Positions 15,517 to 24,731 are shown, counted from the stretch's first letter. The stretch: DNA of 44,259 nt from Clostridia bacterium (GCA_017397175.1 JAFQKA010000027.1:1-44259); one strand, 5' to 3'. Notes: a model not told the origin generated them from the letters alone. Translations and numbers: made by a program.

Positions 15517-16917
15517 ATGGAAAGACTTATCAAGATCGGAGATGTAAAGGGCAAAAGCTCCTCCGAAATAAAGCATTCAAGAATAGGCATCGGCTTTGAG
15601 AAGCTGGATCGTGAGCTCCACGATCCCGAAATGGCATATGACAAGATGGCGGAAACGGGCATCAAGTGGGCGAGGATCCAGTCCGGCTGGGCAAGGACCG
15701 AAAAGGAAAAGGGCGTTTACGATTTCGCATGGCTTGACTCTGTTGTAGACAACCTGCTCTCCCGCGGCATCGAGCCCTGGATCGACCTTTGCTACGGCAA
15801 CGGCCTTTACAGCGAAAAGGCAAAGGAATTCTTCGGCGCGGTGGGCGTTCTTCCTATTGACTGCGACGAGGCAAAGCAGGGCTGGGCAAATTACTGCACG
15901 GCTATCGCAAAGCAGTATCGCGGCAAGGTCCGCTACTACGAGGTGTGGAACGAGCCTGACGGAGATTGGGACTGGAACCGCGGTCCTGACGGCCGTTCTT
16001 ACGGTCAGTTTGCCATTGCAACCGCAAAGGCACTTCGCGCAGGTGACCCCGACGTAAAGGTCATCGGCGGCTCTCTTTGCCAGGTTACCTCAGGCTTTTT
16101 GGCCGAAGCCTTTGAGGAGGGCATGGCTGATCACGTTGACGCCATTACATATCACGAATATACCCCCGACGAGAGAAGAGTTCCCACCCGCGTGCGCTCT
16201 CTCCGCGGACTTATCAATATGTACAACCCTGAGATAAAAATCATTCAGGGCGAAAGCGGATCTCAGTCCAGAAGCGACGGAAGAGGCGCTCTGCACTATG
16301 GCGCGTGGACCGAGAGAAAGCAGGCAAAGCAGCTTCTCCGCCACACAATGGTCGACCTTGAATCCGAGGTTGAGTTCATTTCTTACTTCTCCTGTGTTGA
16401 CATGATCGAGGGACTTAACGGAGTTGAGGGTAACGTGGAAAGCTATCGCGACTACGGCTATTTCGGAATTCTTGGCGCAGAGTTCGGCGAGGACGGCATG
16501 GCAAAGAGCGAATACAAGCGCAAGCCCTCCCACCGCGCACTTCAAACGATATGTGCATTGTTCTCAGAGGACGTTCACACAGAGCCTCTGCCTATCATGA
16601 TGGTTCCCCGTCAGTCCAAGAGACTGCTGTCCCACGATTCCGATCACACCACTACCACAACCATCTGCTTCAAGGACAACGACGGAAAGTGGGCTTACGT
16701 TTATTGGGCGCCCACGGACATTATGACCACCGATTATGAGGGAACGGTCACTTTGCACCTGGCGGGCATCAAAGAAAAGCCCCATCTGGTGGACCTGATG
16801 GACGGTTCAATCTACGAGATCCCCGATTCTATGATCGAGCCTCACCCCAGAGGCGGATACTATATAGTAAATCTTCCTTTAAAGGATTATCCCATGGCTT
16901 TGACCACATTTTGTTAA
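15517..16917 (+). CDS. Clan GH-A glycoside hydrolase, GH39-like
   Basis: A 466-residue retaining glycosidase with a (beta/alpha)8 barrel. The acid/base glutamate is in YYEVWNEPDGDW (Glu146). The likely nucleophile is in KIIQGESGSQS (Glu246), after the usual ~100-residue separation. The C-terminal ~100 residues look like a small beta-sandwich. This resembles GH39 beta-xylosidase/iduronidase-type enzymes and some GH5-like proteins; exact family uncertain. There is no signal peptide, so it should act on imported oligosaccharides in the cytoplasm. Start fixed by AAAAGGAGAAACC before the ATG. No transporter or regulator is adjacent; the gene is monocistronic between its own leader and a strong terminator. 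Confidence 0.8.
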   Translation: MERLIKIGDVKGKSSSEIKHSRIGIGFEKLDRELHDPEMAYDKMAETGIKWARIQSGWARTEKEKGVYDFAWLDSVVDNLLSRGIEPWIDLCYGNGLYSEKAKEFFGAVGVLPIDCDEAKQGWANYCTAIAKQYRGKVRYYEVWNEPDGDWDWNRGPDGRSYGQFAIATAKALRAGDPDVKVIGGSLCQVTSGFLAEAFEEGMADHVDAITYHEYTPDERRVPTRVRSLRGLINMYNPEIKIIQGESGSQSRSDGRGALHYGAWTERKQAKQLLRHTMVDLESEVEFISYFSCVDMIEGLNGVEGNVESYRDYGYFGILGAEFGEDGMAKSEYKRKPSHRALQTICALFSEDVHTEPLPIMMVPRQSKRLLSHDSDHTTTTTICFKDNDGKWAYVYWAPTDIMTTDYEGTVTLHLAGIKEKPHLVDLMDGSIYEIPDSMIEPHPRGGYYIVNLPLKDYPMALTTFC

Positions 16918-16918
16918 A

Positions 16919-16957
16919 AAACTTGGGGTGCTTTTCAAAAGCACCCCAAGTTTTTTG
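16919..16957. terminator. Bidirectional terminator (related to the repeat hairpin)
   Basis: Near-perfect stem with arms ACTTGGGGTGCTTTT and its complement around 16921-16950, flanked by A-run and T-run. It separates the convergent glycosidase and GTPase genes. The GGGGTGCTTTT arm matches module 1 of the dispersed repeat. Confidence 0.92.
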
Positions 16958-16959
16958 TT

Positions 16960-19554
16960 TTAAACGGTACCGGAACGGTTCAATCTCTCCACCTCATCGA
17001 AGATCTCCGCAGCGACCTTTCGCACCTCGTCGTAAAAGGCGCGCGCCGAAACTCTCTCCGCGCCGTGACCGAGAACGATTATCTGCTCAAGGTTGTCCGA
17101 CGTCGCCACGCGCACACGGTATTTTTTTCCGATCTCATAGGTCACGCGCTCGATATATGCGTCGGCAGTCTCCGCCTCCTTGGTGTAGACCACGCTTATC
17201 CCGCCCTCTTTTTCGACCGAGCCTCGTCCGCCTGCCACCTTGTAGGCATCAAACACAAGAATCAATCCGCAGCCGCGATAGCCCTGATAGTTGCAGAGAA
17301 TGTCGGTCAACAGCTTTCTGGCAAGGTTCAGATTGTCCTGCGCAATCTTTTTCAGATCCTCCCAGGCGAAAATTATGTTATATCCGTCCACCAAGACAAA
17401 TTCGGGTAAAACGGCAGTCTCTTTTTTAGGCTTTTTCGTCGTTTTTTTCTCATCATAGTCACGCCTGGTAGGGCCGTCACTGACTTTTTTGCGACGAATG
17501 GGACCGTAAGTCTTCTCAAAAATGCTTACAAGCTCACGATCGAGTGCCAGCGCGTCGGCGTAGGACACACCTCGGCGGCGTCGGGTCGCGGGAAGCGCAT
17601 CCGCGCTTTCCGCAGGCTCGGGCTCGTTGTCATCATAGCCTTCAAGGTGCATATATTCCTCTACCTGATCCCATTTTACGTTGAAGCCCGCACCGCCCGA
17701 GCAGAACACCGAATCGGGACTGTTTCGCAGGTCCGATTCGGGATCGTAACCCGACGCCGCCACGATCTCATCCTGACGTGCGGCAGGTCGGTATCCCGAG
17801 AGAGTCAGAAAAATTCTTCCCTCTCCCTTAGTGTAGGCGGTCAGCTCCTTTGGATATTCCCGAAGCTCGGATACAGCCGCGCTTCCTGCCAAAGTAGTCT
17901 CGCTCTCACCCGCGTCCTTTATTTCAAAGTCTCCGCCCATGCGGTTAATATCGTTCATGAGCCGTCCCACCGCCTCGGCAGGAACGCTTATTTCAAAGTC
18001 ATAATATGGCTCAAGTAGCACCGACTCGGCTTTCATCAGCCCCTGCCGCACCGCGCGGTAGGTCGCCTGTCGGAAATCACCGCCCTCGGTGTGCTTTAAG
18101 TGTGCCTTGCCCGAGATAAGCGTTATTTTCATATCTGTGATCGGTGCGCCCGTCAAAACTCCGCGGTGAGTTTTTTCCGCCAGGTGCGTCAGCACCAATC
18201 TCTGAAAATTCTGTGTCAGGATCTTGTCCGAACAAAGCGTGTCAAAAACAAGCCCGCTGCCCTCTTCTCCCTCTTCAAGGAGCAGGTGTACCTCGGCATA
18301 GTGGCGCAGAGGCTCAAAATGCCCCACACCCTCTACCGAGCCGCGGATCGTTTCCTTATATACTATGCGCCCCGCGCCGAAATCTATCTCCGTGCCGAAT
18401 CGGTCGCGCACCGTGCGCCGCAGGACCTGAAGCTGAATCTCACCCATAACGCGGACTCCGCTCTCCTGCGCCCGCTCGTCCCAGCTTACCGCCAGCAGAG
18501 GATCCTCCTCGGACAGCAGTTTCAGGCGGTCGTAAACGATCGCCGGTGCTGTGCCGTCAAGTATTTTGACGCTGTATGACAAGATCGGCTCGATCTGAGG
18601 TCTCTCACCCTCCATTTCAAAGCCAAGTCCCTGCCCCGCGTATGTCGAGTTAAGTCCCGTAACTGTGCAAACGTCTCCCGCCGTCGCTTTTTCGGCGGTT
18701 ATAAATTTCTCGCCCGAATAAAATCTTATCTGATCGGTCTTTTCATCGCCGATCATCATTTTTGACGCAAGCGTTCCACCCGTAATTTTCAAGTGGGTCA
18801 GTCTTGCGTTTTTTGCGTCTCTGGTGATCTTGTAAACCCGCGCGCCAAAAGTGTCGGGATACTTTTTCGATTTGATATACTTACAAAGTCCCGCGGCAAA
18901 CTCCTCAACGCCCTCGTTTTTCAGTGCCGAGCCGAAAAAGCAGGGGATTATACGTCTGCCCAAAATTGCGTTCTGCAAATCCTCGGTCTTGACCTCACCG
19001 CTTTCAAGGAAGCTGTCAAGAATATTCTCGTCAAGGCTCGCCACCTCCTCGCCAAAATCAGGTGAAGATGTATCCGAAAAATCAACGCACGCACCGTCAA
19101 GAGCGTTTCGCAGACTTCTCATAACGGCGGCCGTTTCATAAAATGAAATATCCATTTTATTGACAAAAATGAAGGTAGGCACGCCGTGATGGCGGAGCAG
19201 ATTCCAAATAGTTTTCGTATGGGACTGCACGCCCTCACTTCCGCTGACAACAAGCACCGCGTAATCAAGAACCGCCAGCGTTCTTTCTGCCTCACCCGAA
19301 AAATCCACGTGACCGGGAGTGTCGATAAGAGTAATGTCCGCCTCGGGGAAGGAAAGCATCGCCTGCTTTGAAAACACGGTGATGCCGCGCTCTCTTTCTA
19401 TTTCATTGTTGTCAAGGAAAGCATCGCCGCGGTCAACGCGGCCGATCTTGCGCAAAGCTCCCGCGCAAAAAAGCAGAGCCTCGGAAAGAGTAGTCTTTCC
19501 CGCGTCAACGTGGGCAAGTATGCCGACGGCGGCTTTTTTTCTTTCGTTTTCCAC
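16960..19554 (-). CDS. Tet(M)-like ribosomal GTPase fused to a Rae1/YacP NYN ribonuclease domain
   Basis: 864 residues. Residues 1 to about 640 are an EF-G/Tet(M)-type translational GTPase: GILAHVDAGKT (11-21), RGIT (56-59), DTPGH (79-83) and NKMD (132-135), then domains II-V ending near FEISVPAEAVGRLM. A Lys-rich linker (about 640-716) leads to a C-terminal NYN domain (717-864). That domain closely resembles Bacillus Rae1/YacP: VLVDGYNIIFAW (Asp723), VFDAYK (Asp769), ETADAYIE (Asp798) and ATSDNLEQ (Asp820) keep the acidic active-site pattern. Rae1 is known to cut mRNA in the ribosomal A site. A ribosome-docking GTPase that carries its own mRNA nuclease is the inference; tetracycline resistance is not supported by context. 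GTG start behind AAGGAGG, nine bases away. Monocistronic. Confidence 0.9.
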   Translation of the reverse strand: MENERKKAAVGILAHVDAGKTTLSEALLFCAGALRKIGRVDRGDAFLDNNEIERERGITVFSKQAMLSFPEADITLIDTPGHVDFSGEAERTLAVLDYAVLVVSGSEGVQSHTKTIWNLLRHHGVPTFIFVNKMDISFYETAAVMRSLRNALDGACVDFSDTSSPDFGEEVASLDENILDSFLESGEVKTEDLQNAILGRRIIPCFFGSALKNEGVEEFAAGLCKYIKSKKYPDTFGARVYKITRDAKNARLTHLKITGGTLASKMMIGDEKTDQIRFYSGEKFITAEKATAGDVCTVTGLNSTYAGQGLGFEMEGERPQIEPILSYSVKILDGTAPAIVYDRLKLLSEEDPLLAVSWDERAQESGVRVMGEIQLQVLRRTVRDRFGTEIDFGAGRIVYKETIRGSVEGVGHFEPLRHYAEVHLLLEEGEEGSGLVFDTLCSDKILTQNFQRLVLTHLAEKTHRGVLTGAPITDMKITLISGKAHLKHTEGGDFRQATYRAVRQGLMKAESVLLEPYYDFEISVPAEAVGRLMNDINRMGGDFEIKDAGESETTLAGSAAVSELREYPKELTAYTKGEGRIFLTLSGYRPAARQDEIVAASGYDPESDLRNSPDSVFCSGGAGFNVKWDQVEEYMHLEGYDDNEPEPAESADALPATRRRRGVSYADALALDRELVSIFEKTYGPIRRKKVSDGPTRRDYDEKKTTKKPKKETAVLPEFVLVDGYNIIFAWEDLKKIAQDNLNLARKLLTDILCNYQGYRGCGLILVFDAYKVAGGRGSVEKEGGISVVYTKEAETADAYIERVTYEIGKKYRVRVATSDNLEQIIVLGHGAERVSARAFYDEVRKVAAEIFDEVERLNRSGTV

Positions 19555-19586
19555 GGCATCTCGCCTCCTTTTTCTCAGATGGGTAA

Positions 19587-19615
19587 ATTATACACTATTT
19601 TTTGCAATTTATCAA
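19587..19615 (-). promoter_or_regulatory. Promoter of the GTPase-nuclease gene
   Basis: On the minus strand: TTGATA, 17-bp spacer, TATAAT. Leader only about 25-30 bases, so there is no room for the long attenuating leader typical of tet(M). Confidence 0.75.
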
Positions 19616-19646
19616 GTGTAAATCCGCACGCTTTTTGCGTTTTGAG

Positions 19647-19675
19647 TTGACACTTAGCTCAAAATGTGCTATGAT
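19647..19675 (+). promoter_or_regulatory. Promoter of the rimO operon
   Basis: TTGACA, 17-bp spacer, TATGAT, with ATGTGC before the -10. Divergent from the GTPase promoter; the two -35 boxes are about 30 bases apart. Confidence 0.8.
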
Positions 19676-19713
19676 AAGATGTAAAAATATCTTACCGGAA
19701 AGGCAGATGTAAA

Positions 19714-21033
19714 TTGAAGATCGGATTTGTTTCACTCGGCTGTCCAAAAAATCAGCTTGACGCCGAGGTGATGCTCTACTATCTGGCACAGGCTGGCTAT
19801 GAAATAACCGCCGAGGAGACCGAGGCAGACATCGTTATAATAAACACCTGCGCCTTTATTGAAAGCGCAAAAAAAGAGTCTATCGACAACATTATTGACA
19901 TCGGTTGGCTCAAGGAAAACAAAAATTTAAAAGGGATCGTCGTCACGGGATGTCTCTCCGAGCGCTACCGCGACTCTATCTTTGAGGAGCTTCCGGAGGT
20001 TGATGCGGTTTTGGGCGTCGGAAGCATTCACAACATCGTGGACGCCGTAAAAGCAGTTGCCGAGGGAAAGAAATATTCCTCCTACGAGGATAAAAACACC
20101 GTGGAGCTTGGCGGTGACAGAGTGCTGACCACACCCGACCACGCGGCGTATCTGAAGATAGCCGAGGGCTGTGACAACCGTTGCACCTATTGCGCTATCC
20201 CCTCTATACGCGGAAAGTTCCGTTCCCGTCCCATGGAAGATCTTATCCATGAGGCAAAGGATCTTGAAAATCTGGGTGTCAAGGAGCTTACCATCGTGGC
20301 GCAGGACACCACACGCTACGGAATCGACCTCTACGGCGAATACAAGCTCCCCGAGCTGCTCCGCCGTCTGGCAAAGGAAACGAAGATAGAATGGTTCCGC
20401 CTGCTCTATTGCTATCCCGACAAGATCACCGATGAGCTTATAGCGGAAATTCGTGACAACGACAGAGTTGTAAAATACATAGACCTGCCCTTGCAGCATA
20501 TCTCAGACCGTATATTGAAGCGCATGAACCGCCACGGCGACAGCAAAATGATCCGCGAGGTGCTCGGAAAACTTCGCCGCGAAATTCCCGACATCGTTAT
20601 CCGCACCACCTTTATCGTGGGCTTCCCGGGTGAGACAGAGGAAGATTTCGAGGAGCTTTGCGCTTTCGTGGACGAGGCAAAATTCGACCGCATGGGAGCC
20701 TTTGCATATTCACGCGAAGAGGACACCCCCGCATACGATTTTGAGAATCAGATCGACGAGCAGGTAAAACAGGACAGAGCCGACGTTATTATGGCTCAGC
20801 AGTACCGCATAAACGCAGAGCGCAACGAACGCTTCCTGCACAAGACCTTAAAGGTTCTGGTCGAGGACTACGACGTGGTAGCCGAGACCTACTACGGCCG
20901 CTCCTACATGGACGCGCCCGAAATCGACGGAAAAATATATTTCCAGTCCAAGAGAAAGCTCAAGCCCGGCACCTTTGCCAACGTAAAAATTGATGAGATC
21001 GGAGACTACGACCTGATCGGTCATGCTCTGTAA
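19714..21033 (+). CDS. rimO: Ribosomal protein S12 methylthiotransferase
   Basis: Radical-SAM enzyme that adds a methylthio group to an aspartate of ribosomal protein S12. The 439-residue protein has the N-terminal MTTase domain with three cluster cysteines (SLGCPKN, INTCAF, VTGCLSE). The radical-SAM motif is AEGCDNRCTYCAIP (CxxxCxxC). The C-terminal TRAM domain ends near residue 439. The SLGCPKNQLDAEVM start and the CAIP motif favour RimO over MiaB. TTG start at 19714, because no in-frame ATG exists upstream of the conserved N-terminus; the ribosome binding site (AAAGG) is a little far. First gene of the pgsA/csaB operon. Confidence 0.95.
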   Translation: MKIGFVSLGCPKNQLDAEVMLYYLAQAGYEITAEETEADIVIINTCAFIESAKKESIDNIIDIGWLKENKNLKGIVVTGCLSERYRDSIFEELPEVDAVLGVGSIHNIVDAVKAVAEGKKYSSYEDKNTVELGGDRVLTTPDHAAYLKIAEGCDNRCTYCAIPSIRGKFRSRPMEDLIHEAKDLENLGVKELTIVAQDTTRYGIDLYGEYKLPELLRRLAKETKIEWFRLLYCYPDKITDELIAEIRDNDRVVKYIDLPLQHISDRILKRMNRHGDSKMIREVLGKLRREIPDIVIRTTFIVGFPGETEEDFEELCAFVDEAKFDRMGAFAYSREEDTPAYDFENQIDEQVKQDRADVIMAQQYRINAERNERFLHKTLKVLVEDYDVVAETYYGRSYMDAPEIDGKIYFQSKRKLKPGTFANVKIDEIGDYDLIGHAL

Positions 21034-21051
21034 AGAAAGGAATTTGATAAA

Positions 21052-21657
21052 ATGAAAATGAATTTGCCAAACAAGCTGACGGTGCTCCGTCTTATTATGG
21101 TTCCGATCATTATGGTCGTTATGCTCCTGCCCCTGAATACCATTCTGTGGGGCGTGCTCTCCGCTATTATCTTCGGAGCGGCTTCCTTTACCGATATGCT
21201 CGACGGTAAGATCGCCCGCCGCGACAATCTTATAACGGATTTCGGAAAATTCCTTGACCCTCTGGCTGACAAGTTCATGGTCATCGGTGCTATGATGATG
21301 CTCATCTTCCGCTACGAGGGAGTTCTGCAGGTCTGCCTTACCATCGCGGTGACCGTCGTGGTCTTCCGCGAGCTGGCCGTAACCTCCATTCGTCTTGTCG
21401 CAAGCGGAAGCGGAGTGGTCGTTGCCGCAAATATGCTGGGCAAGATCAAGACAGTTTCCCAGATCGTGTTTATTCTTTGTGCAATGCTTGAGCCTGTGAT
21501 ATTTGAGGTAGCCTCGATGATCTCGGGCATGGATCTGGTTAAGTACGATTACCACGTGCTCACCTACGCATCCATGGCAGTATCCACCTTCTTCGCCGTT
21601 CTCTCCGGCGTAAATTATCTGAAGACCTATTGGAAATTCCTTGATCCCGAAAAATAA
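21052..21657 (+). CDS. pgsA: CDP-diacylglycerol-glycerol-3-phosphate 3-phosphatidyltransferase
   Basis: A 201-residue membrane enzyme of the CDP-alcohol phosphatidyltransferase family, making phosphatidylglycerophosphate. The family signature DGxxAR...GxxxDxxxD is intact as DMLDGKIARRDN...DFGKFLDPLADKF around residues 44-70. Six membrane segments are visible. The N-terminal NLPNKLTVLRLIMVPI is typical of PgsA. Starts 18 bases after rimO behind AAAGGAA. rimO-pgsA adjacency is common in Firmicutes, often followed by cinA and recA; here those are replaced by envelope-sugar genes. Confidence 0.95.
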   Translation: MKMNLPNKLTVLRLIMVPIIMVVMLLPLNTILWGVLSAIIFGAASFTDMLDGKIARRDNLITDFGKFLDPLADKFMVIGAMMMLIFRYEGVLQVCLTIAVTVVVFRELAVTSIRLVASGSGVVVAANMLGKIKTVSQIVFILCAMLEPVIFEVASMISGMDLVKYDYHVLTYASMAVSTFFAVLSGVNYLKTYWKFLDPEK

Positions 21658-21674
21658 TAATTGCGAGGTTAAAA

Positions 21675-22478
21675 ATGAAATTTATTTACGGAGTTTGCAT
21701 CGGTAAAGATGCAAGCAAGGTCGAGACGCTAAAAAAGATCGGCTGCGATTTCTGCGAAGTCGGCTTTTCTGCTTTGGCGGACGCCCCCGAAAGCGACGTT
21801 CGGACTATGGCTGATCAGTGCAAAAAGCACGGGATCAAATGCCTCAGCGCCAACGGCTTTATTCCTGCAAGGATCCGCTTGACAGGTCCTGACGTTGATG
21901 ATGCGGTAACCCTCAAATATCTCGAAGAATCCTTTGAAAAGCTGTCCGTTCTCGGTCTGAAAAGCGTGATCTTCGGAAGCGGCGGAGCAAGAAATATCCC
22001 CGAAGGCTTCTCTCGCGAGGAGGCAAAGGCGCAGATAGTTCATTTTTTGCGCGACCTGGTTGCTCCCTTGGCTGAAAAGTACGGCGTGGTCGTCGGCATC
22101 GAGGAGCTGAACGATAAGGAATCAAACGTGCTCAACACCTGCGCGGAGGCAATGGAATACGTCCGCGAGGTAAACAGTCCTTATGTAAAACTTCTGGTTG
22201 ATTTGTATCACGTTCTTCTGATGAACGAAAGCGTCGAAAGCCTTGCTGACTACAAGGGCGATATCAGCCACGTTCATATTGCAAGTCCCTCCCAAAACCG
22301 CCACGTTCCGTCCCCCACAGACCCCGAGGACTACGAAGAATTCTTCCGCGTACTGAAGGCGGCGGAATACGAAAGCGGTGCCATTTCCCTTGAAGGCAAC
22401 TTCGGCGGCGATTTCGAGGGAAGTGCCCGAGTTGCTATTGAATATTTGCGCTCGGTAGAGGCAAAGATCAACGTATGA
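21675..22478 (+). CDS. Sugar phosphate isomerase/epimerase-like TIM barrel
   Basis: A 267-residue cytoplasmic protein of the xylose-isomerase-like/AP-endonuclease-2 barrel superfamily. Supporting features are the CDFCEVGFSALAD first strand, GIKCLSANGFIP, VVGIEELNDKESNVLNT with a metal-ligand Glu, LLVDLYHVLLMNES with Asp and His ligands, ISHVHIASPSQNRHVP, and ISLEGNFGG with the last Glu. The metal site therefore looks intact. The substrate is unknown. Its stop overlaps the next gene's start by four bases, implying translational coupling with the GT4-CsaB fusion, so a role in supplying or modifying a wall-polymer sugar is a reasonable inference. Confidence 0.87.
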   Translation: MKFIYGVCIGKDASKVETLKKIGCDFCEVGFSALADAPESDVRTMADQCKKHGIKCLSANGFIPARIRLTGPDVDDAVTLKYLEESFEKLSVLGLKSVIFGSGGARNIPEGFSREEAKAQIVHFLRDLVAPLAEKYGVVVGIEELNDKESNVLNTCAEAMEYVREVNSPYVKLLVDLYHVLLMNESVESLADYKGDISHVHIASPSQNRHVPSPTDPEDYEEFFRVLKAAEYESGAISLEGNFGGDFEGSARVAIEYLRSVEAKINV

Positions 22479-24730
22479 AAATATTAATGTGTGCCATGGC
22501 TCTTGACATCGGCGGCGCGGAGACCCACGTGCTGGAGCTGTCAAGAGCTCTTTGCAGCATGGGACATAGCGTCACCGTGGCGTCAAACGGCGGTGCTTAC
22601 GTGCGCGAGCTTGAGGCTTGCGGGATAAAGCACGTCAGAATACCGCTTCACACAAAGGCTCCCTCCCGTGTGATAAAGTCCTATTTTGCTCTGAAAAAGT
22701 TAATAAAAAAAGAAAAGTTCGATATTGTACACGCTCACGCCCGCATTCCCGCATTTGTTTGCGGACTTCTGCATCCCGTCCTGCATTTTCGATTTGTCAC
22801 TACTGCCCATTGGGTCTTTGACGTGAACGCCCTTTGGAAAAGGATCGCATACTGGGGTGAAAAGACGGTGGCGGTCAGCGAGGATATAAAGCAATATCTT
22901 ATCGACTCCTACGGCGTTTTCTCCGACAACATTTCGGTCACGATCAACGGTGTGGATATGGTCAAGTTTTCGCCCGACACGCCGTCAAGCAGTGTCGCGC
23001 AGGAGCTTGGACTCCCCCAAAAGCGCAAGACCATAGTCTACGTCAGCCGAATGGACACCGACCGCTCCCTGGTCGCACGACAGCTTTGTGAGATCGCACC
23101 TGCTTTGAAAGAAAAGCACCCCGATCTGCAGATAGTCGTGGTGGGCGGCGGCAACGACCTTGACTACGTCAAGTTCTTGGCAGAAAAGGCGAACGAAACA
23201 ATAAAATACGAAAAATTCGTCCACACAACGGGCGCCAGAACCGATATTAATAATCTGGTTGCTCTGGGCGACGTTTTCGTGGGCGTTTCACGCGCCGCAC
23301 TTGAAGCCATGAGCGCATCAAAGCCCGTTATCGTCGCGGGAAACGAGGGATATATCGGTCGTCCCGAGGGAGATATGTACGACACCGCCGTTGCCACCAA
23401 CTTCTGTTGCCGCGGCTGTGAGGCGTCAACTCCCGAAAAGCTTTTGTCCGACCTTTGCGACCTTTTGGCTCTGCCCGAAAACGAGCTTTCTGCCATCGGC
23501 GAAAAAAACAGAGAAATTATCCGCGAAAATTATTCCGCCTCGCGCATGGCGACGGACTGCCTGACAGTTTACGAGAGCCTGCGCCCATTCGAATACAAAA
23601 AAGAAAACGACGTTATCATCTCGGGCTACTACGGCTTTGGAAATATGGGCGACGATTCTCTGCTTACCTCCATCGCCGCTCAGCTTCGTCAGATCGACCC
23701 CGAGATCAGAATAACCGCCTTGACCAAGGACCCCAAAAAGTCGCAGATCAAATACGGCGTTCGTTGCATAAACAGACTGAACGTTTTCGCTGTCAGACGT
23801 GAAATGAAGCGATCAAAGCTCCTTATCAGCGGCGGCGGATCCCTGCTCCAGAACAACACCAGCGAAAAGTCCCTCAATTACTATATTGCTGTGATCAGGC
23901 TGGCAAAGAGGCTGGGGTTGCCCGTAATGGTCTATTCAAACGGAATCGGGCCAATTTACGGCGAGCGAAGCGTGGCAAAGGTGAAAAAGGTGCTTGAGGA
24001 AGTGGACCTTATCAGCCTACGCGAGCCTTCCTCCTTTGAATTTCTCCAAGAGATCGGACTTCGCGCAAAGAAGGAGATCAAGGTCACAGCCGACCCTGCC
24101 CTTACCGTCCTTCCCATTGACGCGGCGAGACTTTCCTACATTGAAAACAGGCTGGGAATCGACACAAAAACGAAAAAATATTATGCCCTCTCGGTCAGAG
24201 AATACGAAAATCTCAAAACAGGCGGCGAGCTTTCAAAAACGGAATTTGTTCGACGCATCGCTGCGGCCATGTCCGAGATATACGGCCGCACGGGGCTTCT
24301 CCCTTTGGTCGTATCGGTTCAAAATATCGTCGATGATGAAATCAGTAGCGCGGTCTGTCTGCAATTTGAAAAGCTCAGCGGCCAAAAGGCGATCCTGGTT
24401 CAAGGGCTTAGCGCAAGAGAGCTGACGGCACTTCTTTCTCATATGGAATTTGCCGCGGGAATGAGACTTCATATGCTCATTTACGCTACAAACGCCCGTA
24501 TTCCCGCCATCGGAATTGCCTACGACCCAAAGATCAGCGCGTTTCTTGAATATTCGGGACACGAGAAGCCTATCGACATCGGCAATTTCACCGCGCAGGA
24601 CATCGTTTTGCGCGCAGAGCACACTCTGGCCTGCCGCCGTGAGCTTTGCGAAAAGATCGGTTTCCGTCAAAGGGAACTTTCCGATCTTGCGCTTTTTGAC
24701 GCGCGATCCGCCATAAAATTTATCAAATAA
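22475..24730 (+). CDS. csaB: Glycosyltransferase-CsaB polysaccharide pyruvyl transferase fusion
   Basis: 751 residues, two enzymes in one chain. Residues 1-375 are a GT-B fold family-4 glycosyltransferase: CAMALDIGGAETHVLELSRAL, FDIVHAHAR, INGVDMVKFSP, VVGGGNDL and the acidic VSRAALEAMSASKPVIV. Residues about 379-751 are a CsaB-type pyruvyl transferase: ISGYYGFGNMGDDSLL (382-397), LLISGGGSLLQN (449-460), SNGIGPI, SVREYENL and GMRLHMLIYA with the conserved Arg/His. CsaB is known to pyruvylate the secondary wall polymer that SLH domains grip. The GT4 half may add the acceptor sugar. Cytoplasmic/peripheral membrane. Ends at a strong terminator. Confidence 0.92.
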   Translation: MKILMCAMALDIGGAETHVLELSRALCSMGHSVTVASNGGAYVRELEACGIKHVRIPLHTKAPSRVIKSYFALKKLIKKEKFDIVHAHARIPAFVCGLLHPVLHFRFVTTAHWVFDVNALWKRIAYWGEKTVAVSEDIKQYLIDSYGVFSDNISVTINGVDMVKFSPDTPSSSVAQELGLPQKRKTIVYVSRMDTDRSLVARQLCEIAPALKEKHPDLQIVVVGGGNDLDYVKFLAEKANETIKYEKFVHTTGARTDINNLVALGDVFVGVSRAALEAMSASKPVIVAGNEGYIGRPEGDMYDTAVATNFCCRGCEASTPEKLLSDLCDLLALPENELSAIGEKNREIIRENYSASRMATDCLTVYESLRPFEYKKENDVIISGYYGFGNMGDDSLLTSIAAQLRQIDPEIRITALTKDPKKSQIKYGVRCINRLNVFAVRREMKRSKLLISGGGSLLQNNTSEKSLNYYIAVIRLAKRLGLPVMVYSNGIGPIYGERSVAKVKKVLEEVDLISLREPSSFEFLQEIGLRAKKEIKVTADPALTVLPIDAARLSYIENRLGIDTKTKKYYALSVREYENLKTGGELSKTEFVRRIAAAMSEIYGRTGLLPLVVSVQNIVDDEISSAVCLQFEKLSGQKAILVQGLSARELTALLSHMEFAAGMRLHMLIYATNARIPAIGIAYDPKISAFLEYSGHEKPIDIGNFTAQDIVLRAEHTLACRRELCEKIGFRQRELSDLALFDARSAIKFIK

Positions 24731-24731
24731 C

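Noticed and set aside
16960-19554. Tetracycline-resistance (ribosomal protection) gene
   Set aside because: The GTPase core is Tet(M)-like, but there is no tet-type regulatory leader, transposon or resistance neighbour, and the NYN fusion points to a housekeeping ribosome function.
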